Of a stretch of 64,000 bases of DNA, positions 28,810 to 41,259 are shown piece by piece. Each line of letters opens with the position of its first letter. The first letter of the stretch is position 1. The stretch is from Brugia malayi. Its lineage: Eukaryota > Nematoda > Chromadorea > Rhabditida > Onchocercidae. Where the stretch lies: assembly GCF_000002995.4 (NCBI RefSeq), contig NW_025062475.1, positions 9,676,187 to 9,740,186 of the forward strand, written 5' to 3'. Below the pieces are notes generated by a model. It saw nothing but the letters and a program-made list of their open reading frames with translations. It did no database searches and had not been told where the DNA came from. Position numbers and translations under genes: made by a program.

Positions 28810-31800
28810 AATAATAATAATAATAATATAATTTTATAGAGAACTGCTGCTACTACTGTCGATCGTGCCACTATCATACATCACATTGGCAGTTTCATCC
28901 ACCGCAAATATACGCAAACCTGTAGCATACGCCAAAATTCGGCAACCAAACTGTCATCTCTGTCTATTGATGATGGGTTGGTCGTTTGGTTGATGGCAAA
29001 ATCACCGCGATGGCCCTAAGGGGAGGAAAAACCTTTGACGGTGTTATTACTTTCCCAGCAAATGGGCCATCATTCCCCGCCCATCGACCGATCAACCGAT
29101 CGGTGAGTGACCCAACAATTCCCTCTTCCATTTTTAACCCAAAGGGCTAAAAATATATCCTTCTATTCTTACTGCACCGATCCTACTAATAGTAGGATAA
29201 TAATAGTTGTTCCTATTATTGCAGCTGTTCTAGTTGATGATAATAATAATGATAGTGATAATGATAATAATGATGAAAGTAGTATGGATAACAGTGATAT
29301 CAGAGAGATCAAATAAGTTAAATGAATTTGTTTTCTAAGGTTGATGTCTCCTGATCTCGATCACTGACATTTAGATTTGAAAGTTAATTGTTCTTTGGTT
29401 GCTTCAAAAATTTTTTTCCTATATTTCTTGCTTTTAAAACAACAAAAAGAATAAATTCAAAGAACGATTGATTCAATCGAATAAAATATCTCAATTTTTT
29501 GTATTACTTTATTTATTCCTTTCAAAAAATTAGCATGTCATTAACACTGTGAGAACAATCAGTAACTTTGTACCAGTATGAAATAAATGGCTTAAATTTC
29601 TTAACAATAGAAAATTCATTCATTTAAATTTCAGTCCATTTAAGATTGAATTATTAGAACATAATAACCATATATTTATGCTAACGATTATAATGTGTGC
29701 ATACTCAATATTTCAGGTTTTTTATTTTAGTTCCGTAAAAGCAATATTAAAAAGAAGGTTCTCTATTCATTTCATTAATTGTCCTTTGAATTCAGTATAA
29801 TAAGAAAAGTGCTTATTTGAAATATTCTTGATTAATAAGTTTGATTCTTTTAACAAAATCAAAACTGGCATTTTGATATTTAATTTCCTGAATTCATATC
29901 TTGAAAGCAATAAATGATACTATTATAACGATTAATGAATGATTTATTAGAAAGATTATAAATAGCGTAAAAATATTGTCTTATGCTATTTGTAATTTTT
30001 AGTAAATATAAAGTTTATGAGGAAATTAACTATTTTTTACTGATTAATTAAATAATTTTCTGCCAATTCTTCTCATTAACGCATCCAAAATTATTGTTTT
30101 ATTAATGAAAAAAGAAAAGATTAAAGAATTTCAAGGAAAATTTTTTCATTATTTCTGATTAATATTTAAAATTTATTAGCGTTTAATTAAGGTCCAAATA
30201 AGAAAAATGAAAAAATTTTTGTCTTAATAAGAATTTTAATTTATGCTGGTATTATTGGAATGAACGTAGACATAAATTAAAACATTTATTATTCTATAAT
30301 TAAAAAAGAAATTAAAGGAAACTTGTTTTAAATGATGGTATTACAAAAATTGAATTTCTTAACAAAAAAGAAAAATATTCCGATAGATGGAACGAAGATA
30401 TATTATTCCCTTAATCTAAGATTTTGTGAGAAAGGATGGATGAGGAAGCAATAAAATGCAATGACATGCAATTGTCAAATTTTGATAATTACAACCCTTA
30501 CTCATTTTTCGATTTACTAACAACAATTTTAGATGAAAATTGAATATAAATACTTCTAAAATGCTCATTTTTTACTACAATAAGTCAGAAATTGAATAAA
30601 TATAAAAAAGTAACTGAAAGTTAATTACAATTGGAAATTTTAAACAGATCTGACGATGATTTTTTGAAGTAATTTGTTCATAAGGTATTTTCCTTTATCT
30701 TTTTTTAAAATAACAGCCGATGATTCGTATTTGTTATCAGTAAATTATTCCATAATAATTTAAGTGAGAAGGATTATGAAGTTTGCAGCAGTTCTAAAAA
30801 TGCTAGCATAGAAAAAGTTTTTATGATAATATTTTGATTTTAGAAAATGGAACTTATATTCATTATAAATTTTATTTAGAGTTTGTTGCTGTGACACTGA
30901 ATTACCAGCAAATTAAATCGTAAAAATTAAATTTTTTGCTTTTAGCAATAATTCATCTTTTGAATTAAACTTCATTTATTCCTAGCAAATTTTTTCTCAC
31001 TACTCAAACGTTAAATTAAAAAAATCTTTTTTTTTCATAAATTTTTGAAATCATAAAAGTACGAAACACTTTTATTCCAAAAAGATTTTTTTTTTTCTTT
31101 TATTTCCTAATTATTGTGACCTTCATAATATTAATGACTTCTAATAAAAAAAAAGATCACAAGTTATATTTTAGAAATGCATTTAAAAATGAGAAATTTG
31201 TCCTTGAAATCAATATCATTAAAATAACAAAAAAAAAAAAAAAAAAAGGAAAGAAAAAACTTAATGCTTAATAGACAGAGACAATCATAAATGACAGGGA
31301 TTGGAAAAAAAACAAAACCGAAGGAAATTATCAGACAGTGAATGTTAAGATAAAAATTGATAAGTGATCTTCCATGATATAATGTTATAACGAGAATACT
31401 TGCAATATCCTACCGTAGTGATTTAAATTTCAAAATTTGAAATTTTTAAACAATTATTTCGATTAACTGATGGCTTAATAGTTTTCTAATATTTTATAAT
31501 GCAATTTATTTCTCAGTTACATGAAATTTTCAAATTGTTGAAAAATTCTAAAAAGATATTCTATAATTTCAATATTAGTTGAAAACTAATATCATTTTTT
31601 ACTTATTTTTTTTATTTCGAATTAAATATAAGCTTTAGAAATTTTCATTATGAACAGGAACATGCTAATAAATATTGATATGCTGAAATGCTATTGGCAG
31701 TTTATTGAATGGCTTCCACTAATTAAGATATTAGTTTAAGGTAATCTACTAAATAAGGCATTAACTAATAATGTAACTTGAACGTTAATGAAGTATGTGA

Positions 31801-33543
31801 AATTTTTTTTGTTGACAAATAATATGTAATGATATGTATTATTTTTGTTGACAAATAATATGTAATGATATGTATTATTTTTGTTGACAAATAATATGTA
31901 ATGATATGTATTATTTTTGTTGACAAATAATATGTAATGATATGTATTATTTTTGTTGACAAATAATATGTAATGATATGTATTATTTTTGTTGACAAAT
32001 AATATGTAATGATATGTATTATTTTTGTTGACAAATAATATGCAATAATATTTAGAACAATTCTATAATTCAATTATGATTCATCAAATTTGTGCTTTCT
32101 CCATTTTTTTGTAGAATTTGTAGAGCATATAAGAAGTTGAGTTATCAAAAGTATTGCAGGTGGTTAGTGAAACGCACTCGAAAAGGAAAACATTCCATTA
32201 TCTGAAATACTTGCTATCTCTCCTGCAGATAAAACCACTAAATATTTAATGAAATACCATTTCATAATTAAAAAACTTGCTCAGAATTAATGATATTTCC
32301 AAATCATTTCTCTTTCTCAATTTACTTGCAAAGTTTTTAATTCTATGATGAAAAGAGATGAAACGAACGGATTTACGAATGTCACTTAAATATCTTTCAT
32401 TAATATGAAGATAAAAAAGAAATGAAATTTTTTTCTTCTTCCGACAACATTATAACTTATTTTATTAGGACAGGTGAAAAAGGTGGTGCAGATGCATTTC
32501 CATTAAAGTTCAAATTTTCCACTGTGCAAAAATTATAAATCAAACTACAAAATGGAATTTCATTAAATAGAAAATCAAAATATATTAGTGTTTGCAATCT
32601 ATGTGCAACATTTAGAGGATTTTCATGTATTTACAATGTGCAGAAATGAATTTGGAAAAATTTAAAAAATTAACCTAACTTTCTCCTTGGCAAAAACCAG
32701 CACTTGCAAATGTGTAATCTGAGTGCAACAATTGCCAAAAATTAAAGTTTTTGCTGCTGCATTAAAAATTTGAGACACATCGCTGAATAGAATTAATGTT
32801 GTTAACGCTTATAGCATATTAAACGTTCATTTCAAAAATGCTTTGAAAAAATATGTCGCACATCTGGATTAAAAATTTTAAAAATTAAAAATTTTCTTTC
32901 GACCATTCAAAAATTAAAAAATCAGTAATAAAGTTACGTTTCAGTTTTTTTTTTTTTTTTTTTTTTTTTTGCGAATTAAAATTTATGAATTTGTCTTCTA
33001 TTTCCTGTAAAAAAATACGAAATTATGAATTGCGGTTTCTTCTTTCAAGTGAAAAAAACCAGAATTCAAGTTAGGAATCGAATATTACATTTTTCTGAGT
33101 TTTTTTATGTTCTGTTTTGAAACGCTTTTTTCAGCTTTGTTGCAATGATAATATGGTATCAGAATAATTATGGGAAAACAACCTTTGAAAATCAACCCTT
33201 GAATTTTATTTAATCCATATCCATCTAATTCATTCATTAATTTGTCATGAATGAAACAATAATTCATTACCAAAAGTTTTAAACTTCATTTTCCATCTTC
33301 ATATCATTCACGATATCGGCTTTTTCTATTCTTGTGAAAAAATATAAGAACTGATTGTTTGGGTATCACTCACATATGTTTGATTTTATCCATCGGAAGA
33401 ATGCACCAGTGTCACCTTACCATCCATGTCGCCTTAGATCCATTACTACTTCAATTATAATCTATTATATTATGACATCGAAAAAAAAAATTAAATTTAA
33501 AAAAAAAAAAAAAATTATTAAAAGTTAATCCAGACTTTCTATT
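28810..33543. other. Gene-poor region: upstream of Cys-rich gene and downstream of GPCR
   Basis: The first 300 bases (28810-29110) have higher GC and hold CGATCGACCGATCAACCG-type repeats and a TATAAAAT on the minus strand (28838-28831). The latter lies only 22 nt before the chosen ATG, so its promoter role is doubtful. From 29330 on, the sequence is AT-rich with no conserved frame apart from the 36-bp tandem array described separately. The plus ORF at 29107-29316 is a GAT-repeat artefact. Confidence 0.55.
31803..32048. repeat. 36-bp tandem repeat, about 6.8 copies
   Basis: Near-identical 36-bp units, each starting GTTGACAAATAATATG, begin at 31811, 31847, 31883, 31919, 31955, 31991 and 32027; the last copy decays. 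Because 36 is a multiple of three, the minus strand stays open and mimics a protein with a 12-residue repeat (31765-32073). There is no start context or neighbour to support translation. The copies show almost no divergence, so the array is recent or homogenised. Confidence 0.95.
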
Positions 33544-35671
33544 CTACAATTTGACCGATAACAAATTATTACTATTTGTTGATGAATTCCTGACGTAATG
33601 CCAACTGAAGAACAATACAACAAACCTGCAAATAAATTTGTATTTGCTTTCATTTCAAGTTTAAAATTTATTTTAGAATCTTGGAAGATATTACAATTCC
33701 CAATTACAAATGTTATTTTAACAATTTAAATGTCAATTTGAAATTATTTTCATCAGATGCAAATAATTCCAGAAAGAATTGCAATAAGCGACGATGCAAG
33801 GAAATATAAAGAAGAAAAGGTAATTTTTAGTAGATGGAACAAATCTCTCACCCATCTAAGGTATTCGAAAGTTGCCAGCAAATTGTAGTCGCAGCAAATA
33901 AAGCCCATTTATTGGTGAGAAAATGTGGGCCAACATTAAAGAAAATACCAACTATCATAATTGTAAACCCACTGGTACACGACTGCAATGAAAAAACAAT
34001 TTATGAATGCATGATGGCCAATTGTTGTAGACTTTCTAGCCAAAGTCGTTGTAATATTTATCACAGTTTGTTGTTTAGTTTAATGTTGCGTGCTTGCCTG
34101 TTTAAAAAAACCTATGTCACGATTGCGATTGATAGAACGTGTTATCAGTTGGTCTACTTTCATTTTTCTTGACTGAAAAAAGTTAAGTTTACTGAGACAA
34201 GTATTTACTTAAAAACTTGCTCGAAAAATGCTTTCAGTCTAAACAGTTAGTTCATTTTGGTTCCAAGCATACAAGTCGACCAGGTGGGAAATAAATGTTT
34301 TATATTTTCTGAAGAATTGGGTTATCAAACAGTTAACAACGCATTTTAAGTATTAATTAAACTCCTTCATTGCAACTAATTAATGAGACAACCGTGAATC
34401 GTAACTTTACTGTAATTTCTAATCCTAAAAAGCGTTATAAAGTTAATGCATCCCGCTGTGGTCAGCGTTGAAATACAGAATATTAGGTCAAACATTGAAT
34501 TGATATAACCACAACTGGTATTACTGTAGCTCCAGCGCAAATCCAATTCCATATTAAAAATGAGAGTACAGGGTTCTGTAAGCATAAGTTATAAAGTTGA
34601 TGCATTATTTATTGGTTGATATCAAGCTTCTGAAATCCTGAACTTCAATTGCGGTAAGCCATTTTCTTTCACTGATAATATTTATCATTTTTATAAATTG
34701 CACTTACTTCACTTTGCTAAAAAAACGAATCTGACAAAGCTTTACCAAAAATGCTTGGAAAACATGGAAGAAACCCAAGAAAATAAGCAATAATTGCTGC
34801 TATACGAGCTTTCTGTACAGACCAAAAAGAATGATATTTGAGAGGATGTGTAAGAGCGCAGTATCTATTTACCGCAATTAACAAATTCAGCAATAATGAT
34901 CCGTAAAAAGATACATTAGCAAAGCATCCGGGTATTAAGGCAATGGGAGATGTCTGCGATGATAACTCACGTGAATTCCTGGAAACGGTTCATTCAACAC
35001 AGCAAAAATTAGTAGTTGTCAAATTAAAATTCCGATTTGTTTTCACGGATAATTGAAATTAAGCGCAAAAAGAAGTGTTACGTTAGTAGGACAACAGCTC
35101 CCCAAATTAGTATAACTGCCATCGTTTGTATATTACACAACAAAATCGCCGTACAAAGAGTGCCATAAGCATTCCGAAAATGTGAATTTGTGATTGTGAG
35201 ATGAAGTGATAAGCCATTGCTGATGAAGCCAAACAATGACACCTGTTTTAAAGTAGAAATTAAATAAAATTTGACATTAAATTCAAAATGGAATTGTATC
35301 TTTTTAGAGTAATTCATTAACTAATTTTTAAAAATCTCAAAGTGATAAGTATTAATTTAAAATCTCTAAGATATCCAAGGTAGGATAATGTATTGACTAA
35401 ATTATGTTGCACTTGACAAAAATCATCTTTTCACAAATAAATTGTCATTAAATTTTCAACATTAAATACGACTTACTAAATGATTTATGAACATTCTGCT
35501 ATTTATTTTTTTCAACAGAAAACATTGTTTTTTTTTTTCTATTACTTATTTTTTTAAAAAAAAGTTCGATGTTTTTTGGAAAAGCATAAATGTAGTAAAA
35601 ATCGAACTTACTACAAAAATAATGAATAATGCCAACATATTTTCCGCTACACTAGGCTTTGTATCCGCCAT
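33544..35671 (-). CDS. Srx-like seven-transmembrane chemoreceptor (GPCR)
   Basis: Seven exons (high to low): 35671-35612, 35242-35082, 34978-34746, 34575-34406, 34172-34098, 33982-33852, 33625-33544; all phases agree and give 303 aa. TM1 and TM2 (VSLFGFISNGLSLHLTI, then FRNAYGTLCTAILLCN), TM3 with NRYCAL at about residues 111-116, ICL3/TM6 entry RDIGFFKQ, and TM7 with KWALFAATTICWQLSNTLDG match the nematode Srx (7TM_GPCR_Srx) layout as I remember it. The fifth intron uses a GC donor (CAG|GCAAGC at 34098/34097). Reading through it meets a TAA after six codons, so without the GC splice the gene would look broken. It probably acts in sensory neurons; the ligand is unknown. Srsx or another SR family is a possible alternative. 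Confidence 0.75.
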
Positions 35672-37014
35672 TAAAATTTTCGGATTTAATAGAGTAATCT
35701 TAAAAATTCAAAAAAGGAAACAAATAAACACAAATTTATGAAAAGAGAAAATGAGTTCAAATTAAAGAACAGATCATTGCATTATAATTTTGATGCAAAA
35801 GCAAAATAAATTATATGCCCAAATAAGCAATTACAGTTTTTTGACAAAGTTTTTATTAATTTTGTAACTTTCAGCAATTATCAAATTGCAATAGCAGTAA
35901 TTTCAATTCAATTTCAGAACACTCTAATCGACTGTAAGATATGAATGACTAACTTCATCTTCCATGAATTCTTTAGTTGGTATGTAATTTAGCAATCAAC
36001 TGGGAAGAGGATGAACACTTGGAATGTTTGCTTGAAATAATATTTTTCAAATCCCAAATTGTAAATAGAAAAATTAGTGCGTGAAGTTACAACGACAGCT
36101 TATCTACGGGTGGTTGAGTGAGAATCAATGACTGAGGAAAAAGTTTGAAAAATTATTTAACTATTATATTTAGAAGGCCAGAATTGAAATAAAAATGAAA
36201 GGGCAATGAAAGTTTTCTAATATTATAATCCATTAGGTGACTATAACGCAATTCATAAAATATTCGCATTTGCACTTAAATTTCATTATTATTGCTACTA
36301 CAACTCAACATTGGCAAACTAAATTTTAAAATTTATGGTTCTTTATTTTTCATTAAAATCTAAGATTTGGTGTAAAAAATTTCAAAAATGATTGGCTAAC
36401 GAGTCCTTATTATCTCTGAATAAAATAATTGTGTGTCAAATATTATTACATTAGATTCTCTCAGCATCGGTTTTTGTTTTCATACAATTTCATTCCTTCA
36501 TAATAGCGGCTAGTATTTTTTAATAAAATGAAATATTCTTTCGGTTGGTTATTTTGATCGTACAGTTATTTTTGGCTAATTTATATCCTCTACTTATATC
36601 TTGGGATTAATTAATTAATTAATTAACTCCACATCGTTTGCATGTTTTGCTCCATAAATGCCTTATCTTTACTGCATAATACGCTTCTTTTATGTAATTA
36701 TGCGTTAATTAATGCTTCAGAGAATTGATTATACCTACTTAAAAGAATTGAAGCTCTCGAGTTCTGCCTATATAGTGTATCAAATATTTATTTATGAATT
36801 TTGTAACAAAAAATTTAATTTGCAAATACAATTGTAATCCATTTGAATTAGCACTCTTTCTTGTGGTATACTATGCCAAGTGATAAAGAGCATTGATAAA
36901 GGTGAATAGGAGTTGATGAAGAGAAAAATATGGGAGAAGCTAAAAAAGGAGAATGATAAGAGTGAGGCGGAAGAAAAAGCAGTGAACATCATAAAGGAAA
37001 GTTTGAAAAAGAGT

Positions 37015-37064
37015 ATGGAAAAGTAGGAATATAGGAGGTATGGAAAAGTAGAAATATAGGAGGC
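37015..37064. repeat. 25-bp direct tandem duplication
   Basis: Two adjacent 25-bp copies beginning ATGGAAAAGTAG.AATATAGG, differing at about two positions, at the end of a purine-rich tract (36880-37070). Confidence 0.9.
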
Positions 37065-38043
37065 AATGAGGAGATACCGCCTGATAAGCTTGATAACTAA
37101 TGTCTTTTGTCACAGTTTAATATCGTCAGCTGATCTATGCGACAATCCGGCATTTTGAGTATTTACGTTCACTTCGAGTACTATGGGATTATTTCAAAAA
37201 TGAAAATGAATTTCTTTTTTTCCAACATTTCTATCTTCATTTTCACGAGTTAAATTTCGTAGATCTCAAAATGGAACATTTTTTTGTTTACCAACATTTC
37301 TATCTTCATTTTCAAAATGGAAGATTTTTGGTTACAAAAACAAAAATTTGTAATCACTATGTCATTTATAAACTATAACAAATTGGTCATTTCAAAATTT
37401 TGCTACTTTAATTTTGAAACTAAATCACTCATAAATATTCAGAACAATTTTTTACTGCCTACTGCTTTGATTCTGAAGTAAATTTAATACAAATGCAAAA
37501 TGCGGCCTAAATTATTTGTATGCAAGCATACAAGAATTCATCATGAATGAAAGAAATAAAACGTAAGTGAATAGTTCATATGCAGAATGTTCAAGTATAG
37601 ATCTGTTAAGGAACTATTGGTAATGATTATATCAGTGAGAAACGACCAATGGATAAGGTTATATTGAGGTTGCATATTGTTGAAAAGGTAAACATTTATT
37701 GGATAACACGTAAAAATTGCTGCAAGAAGTACTTATACTCGAAGTTCACTTGATGTCTTAATAATTCCATCACAAAGATCTCAATACGAATAAATTAATG
37801 AATGTATTTGGTAAATAAAATCATTGGTGGATTAGTGGAACAGATTTTAAGATATATTTTCAGCAGTATCGAACAGCTATTTAGTTAAAGAAACTGAATT
37901 AGTTAAAGTTCCTTCATCGAGAAACAGCTTATATATGTCGCGAAATATTATCATATCGAAAAGTGCAAAGGTAAATTATTAATTCTTCAGACTTCCGTCA
38001 ATGCAAGAATCAAAAAATAAACTTTACGAACTGATACGTACCG

Positions 38044-38097
38044 CATGCTTTACTGATAAATTCTTCATGCTTTACTGATAAATTCTTCATGCTTTTT
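38044..38097. repeat. 22-bp tandem repeat, about 2.4 copies
   Basis: Units starting CATGCTTTACTGATAAATTC begin at 38044 and 38066, with a partial third at 38088. The two full copies are identical. Confidence 0.92.
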
Positions 38098-38612
38098 ATA
38101 AAATAACGACAATTGATTCAAAATTATTAATAACAGCTTGTTTCTAATGTTATGAGTTATCACTGATTTTTTTTCTAAATATTACAAAAGAAACTTAAAT
38201 TCTGGGAGCTATTTAAAACACTTCTTTGTAATTCAAAAAAGAAGCAGTTCTGAAAAAAAAAAAAGGAATTAGACAGTAAGGACATAAAAGTAAAATAAAT
38301 CACATATCCAATTAAATAACTTCTTACTTTCTCGATAGATTTTTAGATAAACATTTTAGTTTTTAAGCTTAATTTTTAAGTCATTCCTATTTTGATTGCT
38401 AATGGAAAAGTATAATTTATAAAAGCTTTAAATACAGATAACTGTTCCAAGAAACTAGCGTATGACAAATTAAATTTAGCACATCGTGAATTCATTAGTC
38501 GCTATTTTCTATGTTTAAAATTTGTTAGATAGCAATGTTCAATAGTTATAACGTTTAGTTCATTAGTCATCTCTATATAATCAGTTCATTTTGATTTTTT
38601 CCCATTCAGTAT

Positions 38613-38708
38613 ATATTTATTTTGTCTATTATATTTCAAATATGTCAGATTAAGATTTCAAATATGTCAGATATTTATTTTGTCTATTATATTTCAAATA
38701 TGTCAGAC
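38613..38708. repeat. Direct duplication with 58-bp offset
   Basis: A stretch beginning ATATTTATTTTGTCTATTAT and ending in ATTTCAAATATGTCAG is repeated at 38671. The ATTTCAAATATGTCAG piece occurs a third time in between. A further motif, ATTCAGAACTGAATATTTCA, occurs just after this block and again near 38840. Confidence 0.88.
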
Positions 38709-41021
38709 ATTCAGAACTGAATATTTCAATATTCCGATAAGACGAAGACAAGCAAAAAGTGAAAATAGATGGTTTATCAATTAAAATTTTTTTTTAAGAT
38801 CAGATGATATCATATGTGACTAACATTTGCTATGGACACATTCAGAACTGAATATTTCAAATCTATATTGCTTTAAAATTTATTTTGTGTATCACTGTTA
38901 CTAAAATGAAACAATATTAGCGTCTTTTTCAACTTCAAATATAATATTGATGTTTGAAAAAAAAGAACTATTTATTACTAGTTCAATAATTAAAAATGTC
39001 AACAAAATCTTGAAAAAACCGGAATTATTTTTCGAAGCTTTTCAAATCTTGAAGAATTTCATTTCATGATTAGTAATTTTTTTAATTTTTGAGCTAAATA
39101 AAAACTATTCTCTGAAGAAGAAAAAATATTCATCAATCCCAAAAAAGAGAAAACAATAAAGCAAAGATAACTGCAAGAAGCTCGCATGGGAATAATTCTT
39201 CTCTCATTGAACTATTTTCTACTTAATAATAATAAATATACCTTTTCAAGCAGGTATAAAAAATGAAAAGCTATGAAAAAAAAAAAAAGTTATTAACGAA
39301 TTAGGTATTTGAGACAGTAAATTTTCTGGAAAAAAAGTTATTCTTGCAGGGTGCATGCAGAAAGTGAGTAATGCAACTGAAATAAACAATTCATAGCTAA
39401 AGAAAGCGAAACAAGCGATAATTACAGTGATCAAAGAGCTTTCATATGATCAATTAAGCAAAACACAAGCAAGAGAGAGTTTGCAAGATTAATCATCTCT
39501 TATTTAAATTTGCCAAGGATTGGGACTGCCAAGGATGCGGGATGTTATTTAATCATTTTGAACTTACTTACTGAAAAAGCGAAGCAAGTGATAATTTTTA
39601 TTTGACGCCACGTTAATCGAACATCATTTTTTTCATACAACGAACGCCTTTCTGGTAATTACAGTAATAAGTCTTTGTGAAAATATTAACATCGGGATGT
39701 AAATCAAGTGATAAAATTTATCAGTCAAAACAGTGATTGATAAATTTTTTTGCATATAGTGAAGATGGCCGAACTATGGTCTAATCCTAATATAGCACTG
39801 AAACAATTTTCTTCGATATTAGGCTGCATTTACACTTCTTGGAAGAAAAATGCCTTTATCATTTGATTGTTTATTATTTTGATGGTTTTTAGGCCTACAT
39901 TCTGAAGAGGACAGTTTTAGTTTAATTCTAGAAGATAATAAATAATATCATGGTTTCTGCATAATAAATTTTTAGAGTTGGAAGAACGGTTTTTGCTTCT
40001 AGGTTTAGTCCGTTCAAACTGAAATATTTGCGCTTACATGAGACCAATCTAATTTTTCATTAATTATTGCAGTTATTGGAATCACAAATTCTTAGGTAAG
40101 TAATAAGCTATTACGGAATTAGCTGTTTTTGTACTGATCCAAATTGTGCCGAATTTCTTCTGTTATATGTTTTCTGCTAGCATGGATATAATGAAGACAC
40201 ATATCGAAAAAAACTTTTTCAAAACTTTTTGAATTTGCTCGTTGGAGTATTTTGAAATAGTATTTGAAATATTTAGGTTTGTATATTTACACTATTCCCA
40301 ACAAATTATATTTATTTACACTTGTAACTTGTAAAAATATATTTACACATGTAGAATTATGAATCTTGGTAATCTTGATTAGTTTCTTTGAACTTGGATG
40401 AAGAAGTGTCTTGGTTTTGTTTTTTCATTTCCTTTAAATGATTATAACAATTCGTCATATCTTGCATAATTAATTCTGCAATTGCTATCTTTTGTATAAT
40501 TAAATGAAACGAAAGAACTTAGTAACAGTTCGAGATCAATAGTTTTTGTTAATGAATTCAAACTGTGCAGCCTTAGTCTTTTGACATGAAAATTGGTGAG
40601 ATAAAGCCAGTAGCTAAACAAACGAAAAGTTAGCCAGAGTGTACAAATTAATTTTTTTTTCTTAATTTTGGAAAATTTTGGTAAAAAATTAAGAAAAGTA
40701 TGTTTTTGTTTTTGGTCTCGATATACAAATAATGATCAAGGTTTAAACCTTGAACTGGTTGCGAAAAGTTGTTGTATTTTCCTTCTTGTATACTTATTTT
40801 TTTTCTGTTTGTGGTTTTTAGTGCTTTTATTTTATATGTCCAAATATTTCTTTGTAACCTTAGCATCCATAAAATCCCTCCCAAGTTTCTTCCTTACAAA
40901 GCCATTCATTATGGTATGGCTCGGTTGCGAGGAGTCTAGCTTGCTTCTATCTTTAATTACATTTATGTGTTATGTATCAATTCATTATTGTAATATTGTA
41001 TAATTTTTAATGTTAATCTTT

Positions 41022-41043
41022 GGTTTAATAACCCAACTTTGAG
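41022..41043 (+). other. SL1-like spliced-leader sequence (20 of 22 matches)
   Basis: The 22 bases match the conserved nematode SL1 leader at 20 positions; the differences are position 9 (T to A) and position 16 (G to C). It begins GGTTTAATA and ends CTTTGAG. The next bases are GTTTGAAT, so a GT follows, but the rest does not look like an SL RNA: no AATTTTTGG-type Sm site was seen in the following 100 bases, and no 5S rRNA gene was noticed nearby. It may be the 5' end of a retrocopied trans-spliced mRNA, an SL pseudogene, or an SL variant. Confidence 0.55.
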
Positions 41044-41094
41044 GTTTGAATAATAAAGTATTTCACGAAGACTCCCACAGTACACGTACACAAA

Positions 41095-41238
41095 ATGGAA
41101 CCAGTACAAACTCGAGAATCTACCAGTATCGAGGATAAAAAAAAGTCAACCATCAAGAAAGGAAACCTACTTTGTTTAACAAGAAAGCAGCGCAGTAAGA
41201 AAGAAATTCTAAATTTGCTTTTACAGATGTATATTTAG
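41095..41238 (+). CDS. Small ORF downstream of SL1-like sequence (47 aa, hypothetical)
   Basis: ATG at 41095, 51 nt after the SL1-like sequence, opens a frame of 47 codons ending in TAG 41236-41238. The peptide starts MEPVQTRESTSIEDKKKS and is Lys/Arg-rich and hydrophilic, unlike the Phe/Leu/Ile-rich junk frames around it. The sequence between leader and ATG would serve as a short 5' UTR. No domain is recognised and no splice structure was found. It may be the remnant of a retrocopied gene truncated by a stop, or chance. Confidence 0.25.
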   Translation: MEPVQTRESTSIEDKKKSTIKKGNLLCLTRKQRSKKEILNLLLQMYI

Positions 41239-41259
41239 GGATAGCAAATATTTTTTGGA

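Noticed and set aside
29107..29316. Plus ORF with Asn/Asp-rich stretch
   Set aside because: The Asp/Asn run comes from a GAT/AAT microsatellite; no other support.
31765..32073. Minus ORF with a perfect 12-residue repeat
   Set aside because: Fully explained by the 36-bp tandem DNA repeat whose period is a multiple of three.
34017..34098. In-frame stop suggesting the Srx-like gene is a pseudogene
   Set aside because: A strong GC donor just before it removes the stop and keeps the frame through TM7.
36916..37026. 36-codon Lys/Glu-rich plus ORF resembling a coiled coil
   Set aside because: Lies in a purine-rich tract, which by itself yields Lys/Glu/Arg codons; overlaps a tandem duplication.
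40668..41003. 111-codon hydrophobic plus ORF just before the SL1-like site
   Set aside because: Composition follows T-rich DNA; no transmembrane family pattern or splice partner found.
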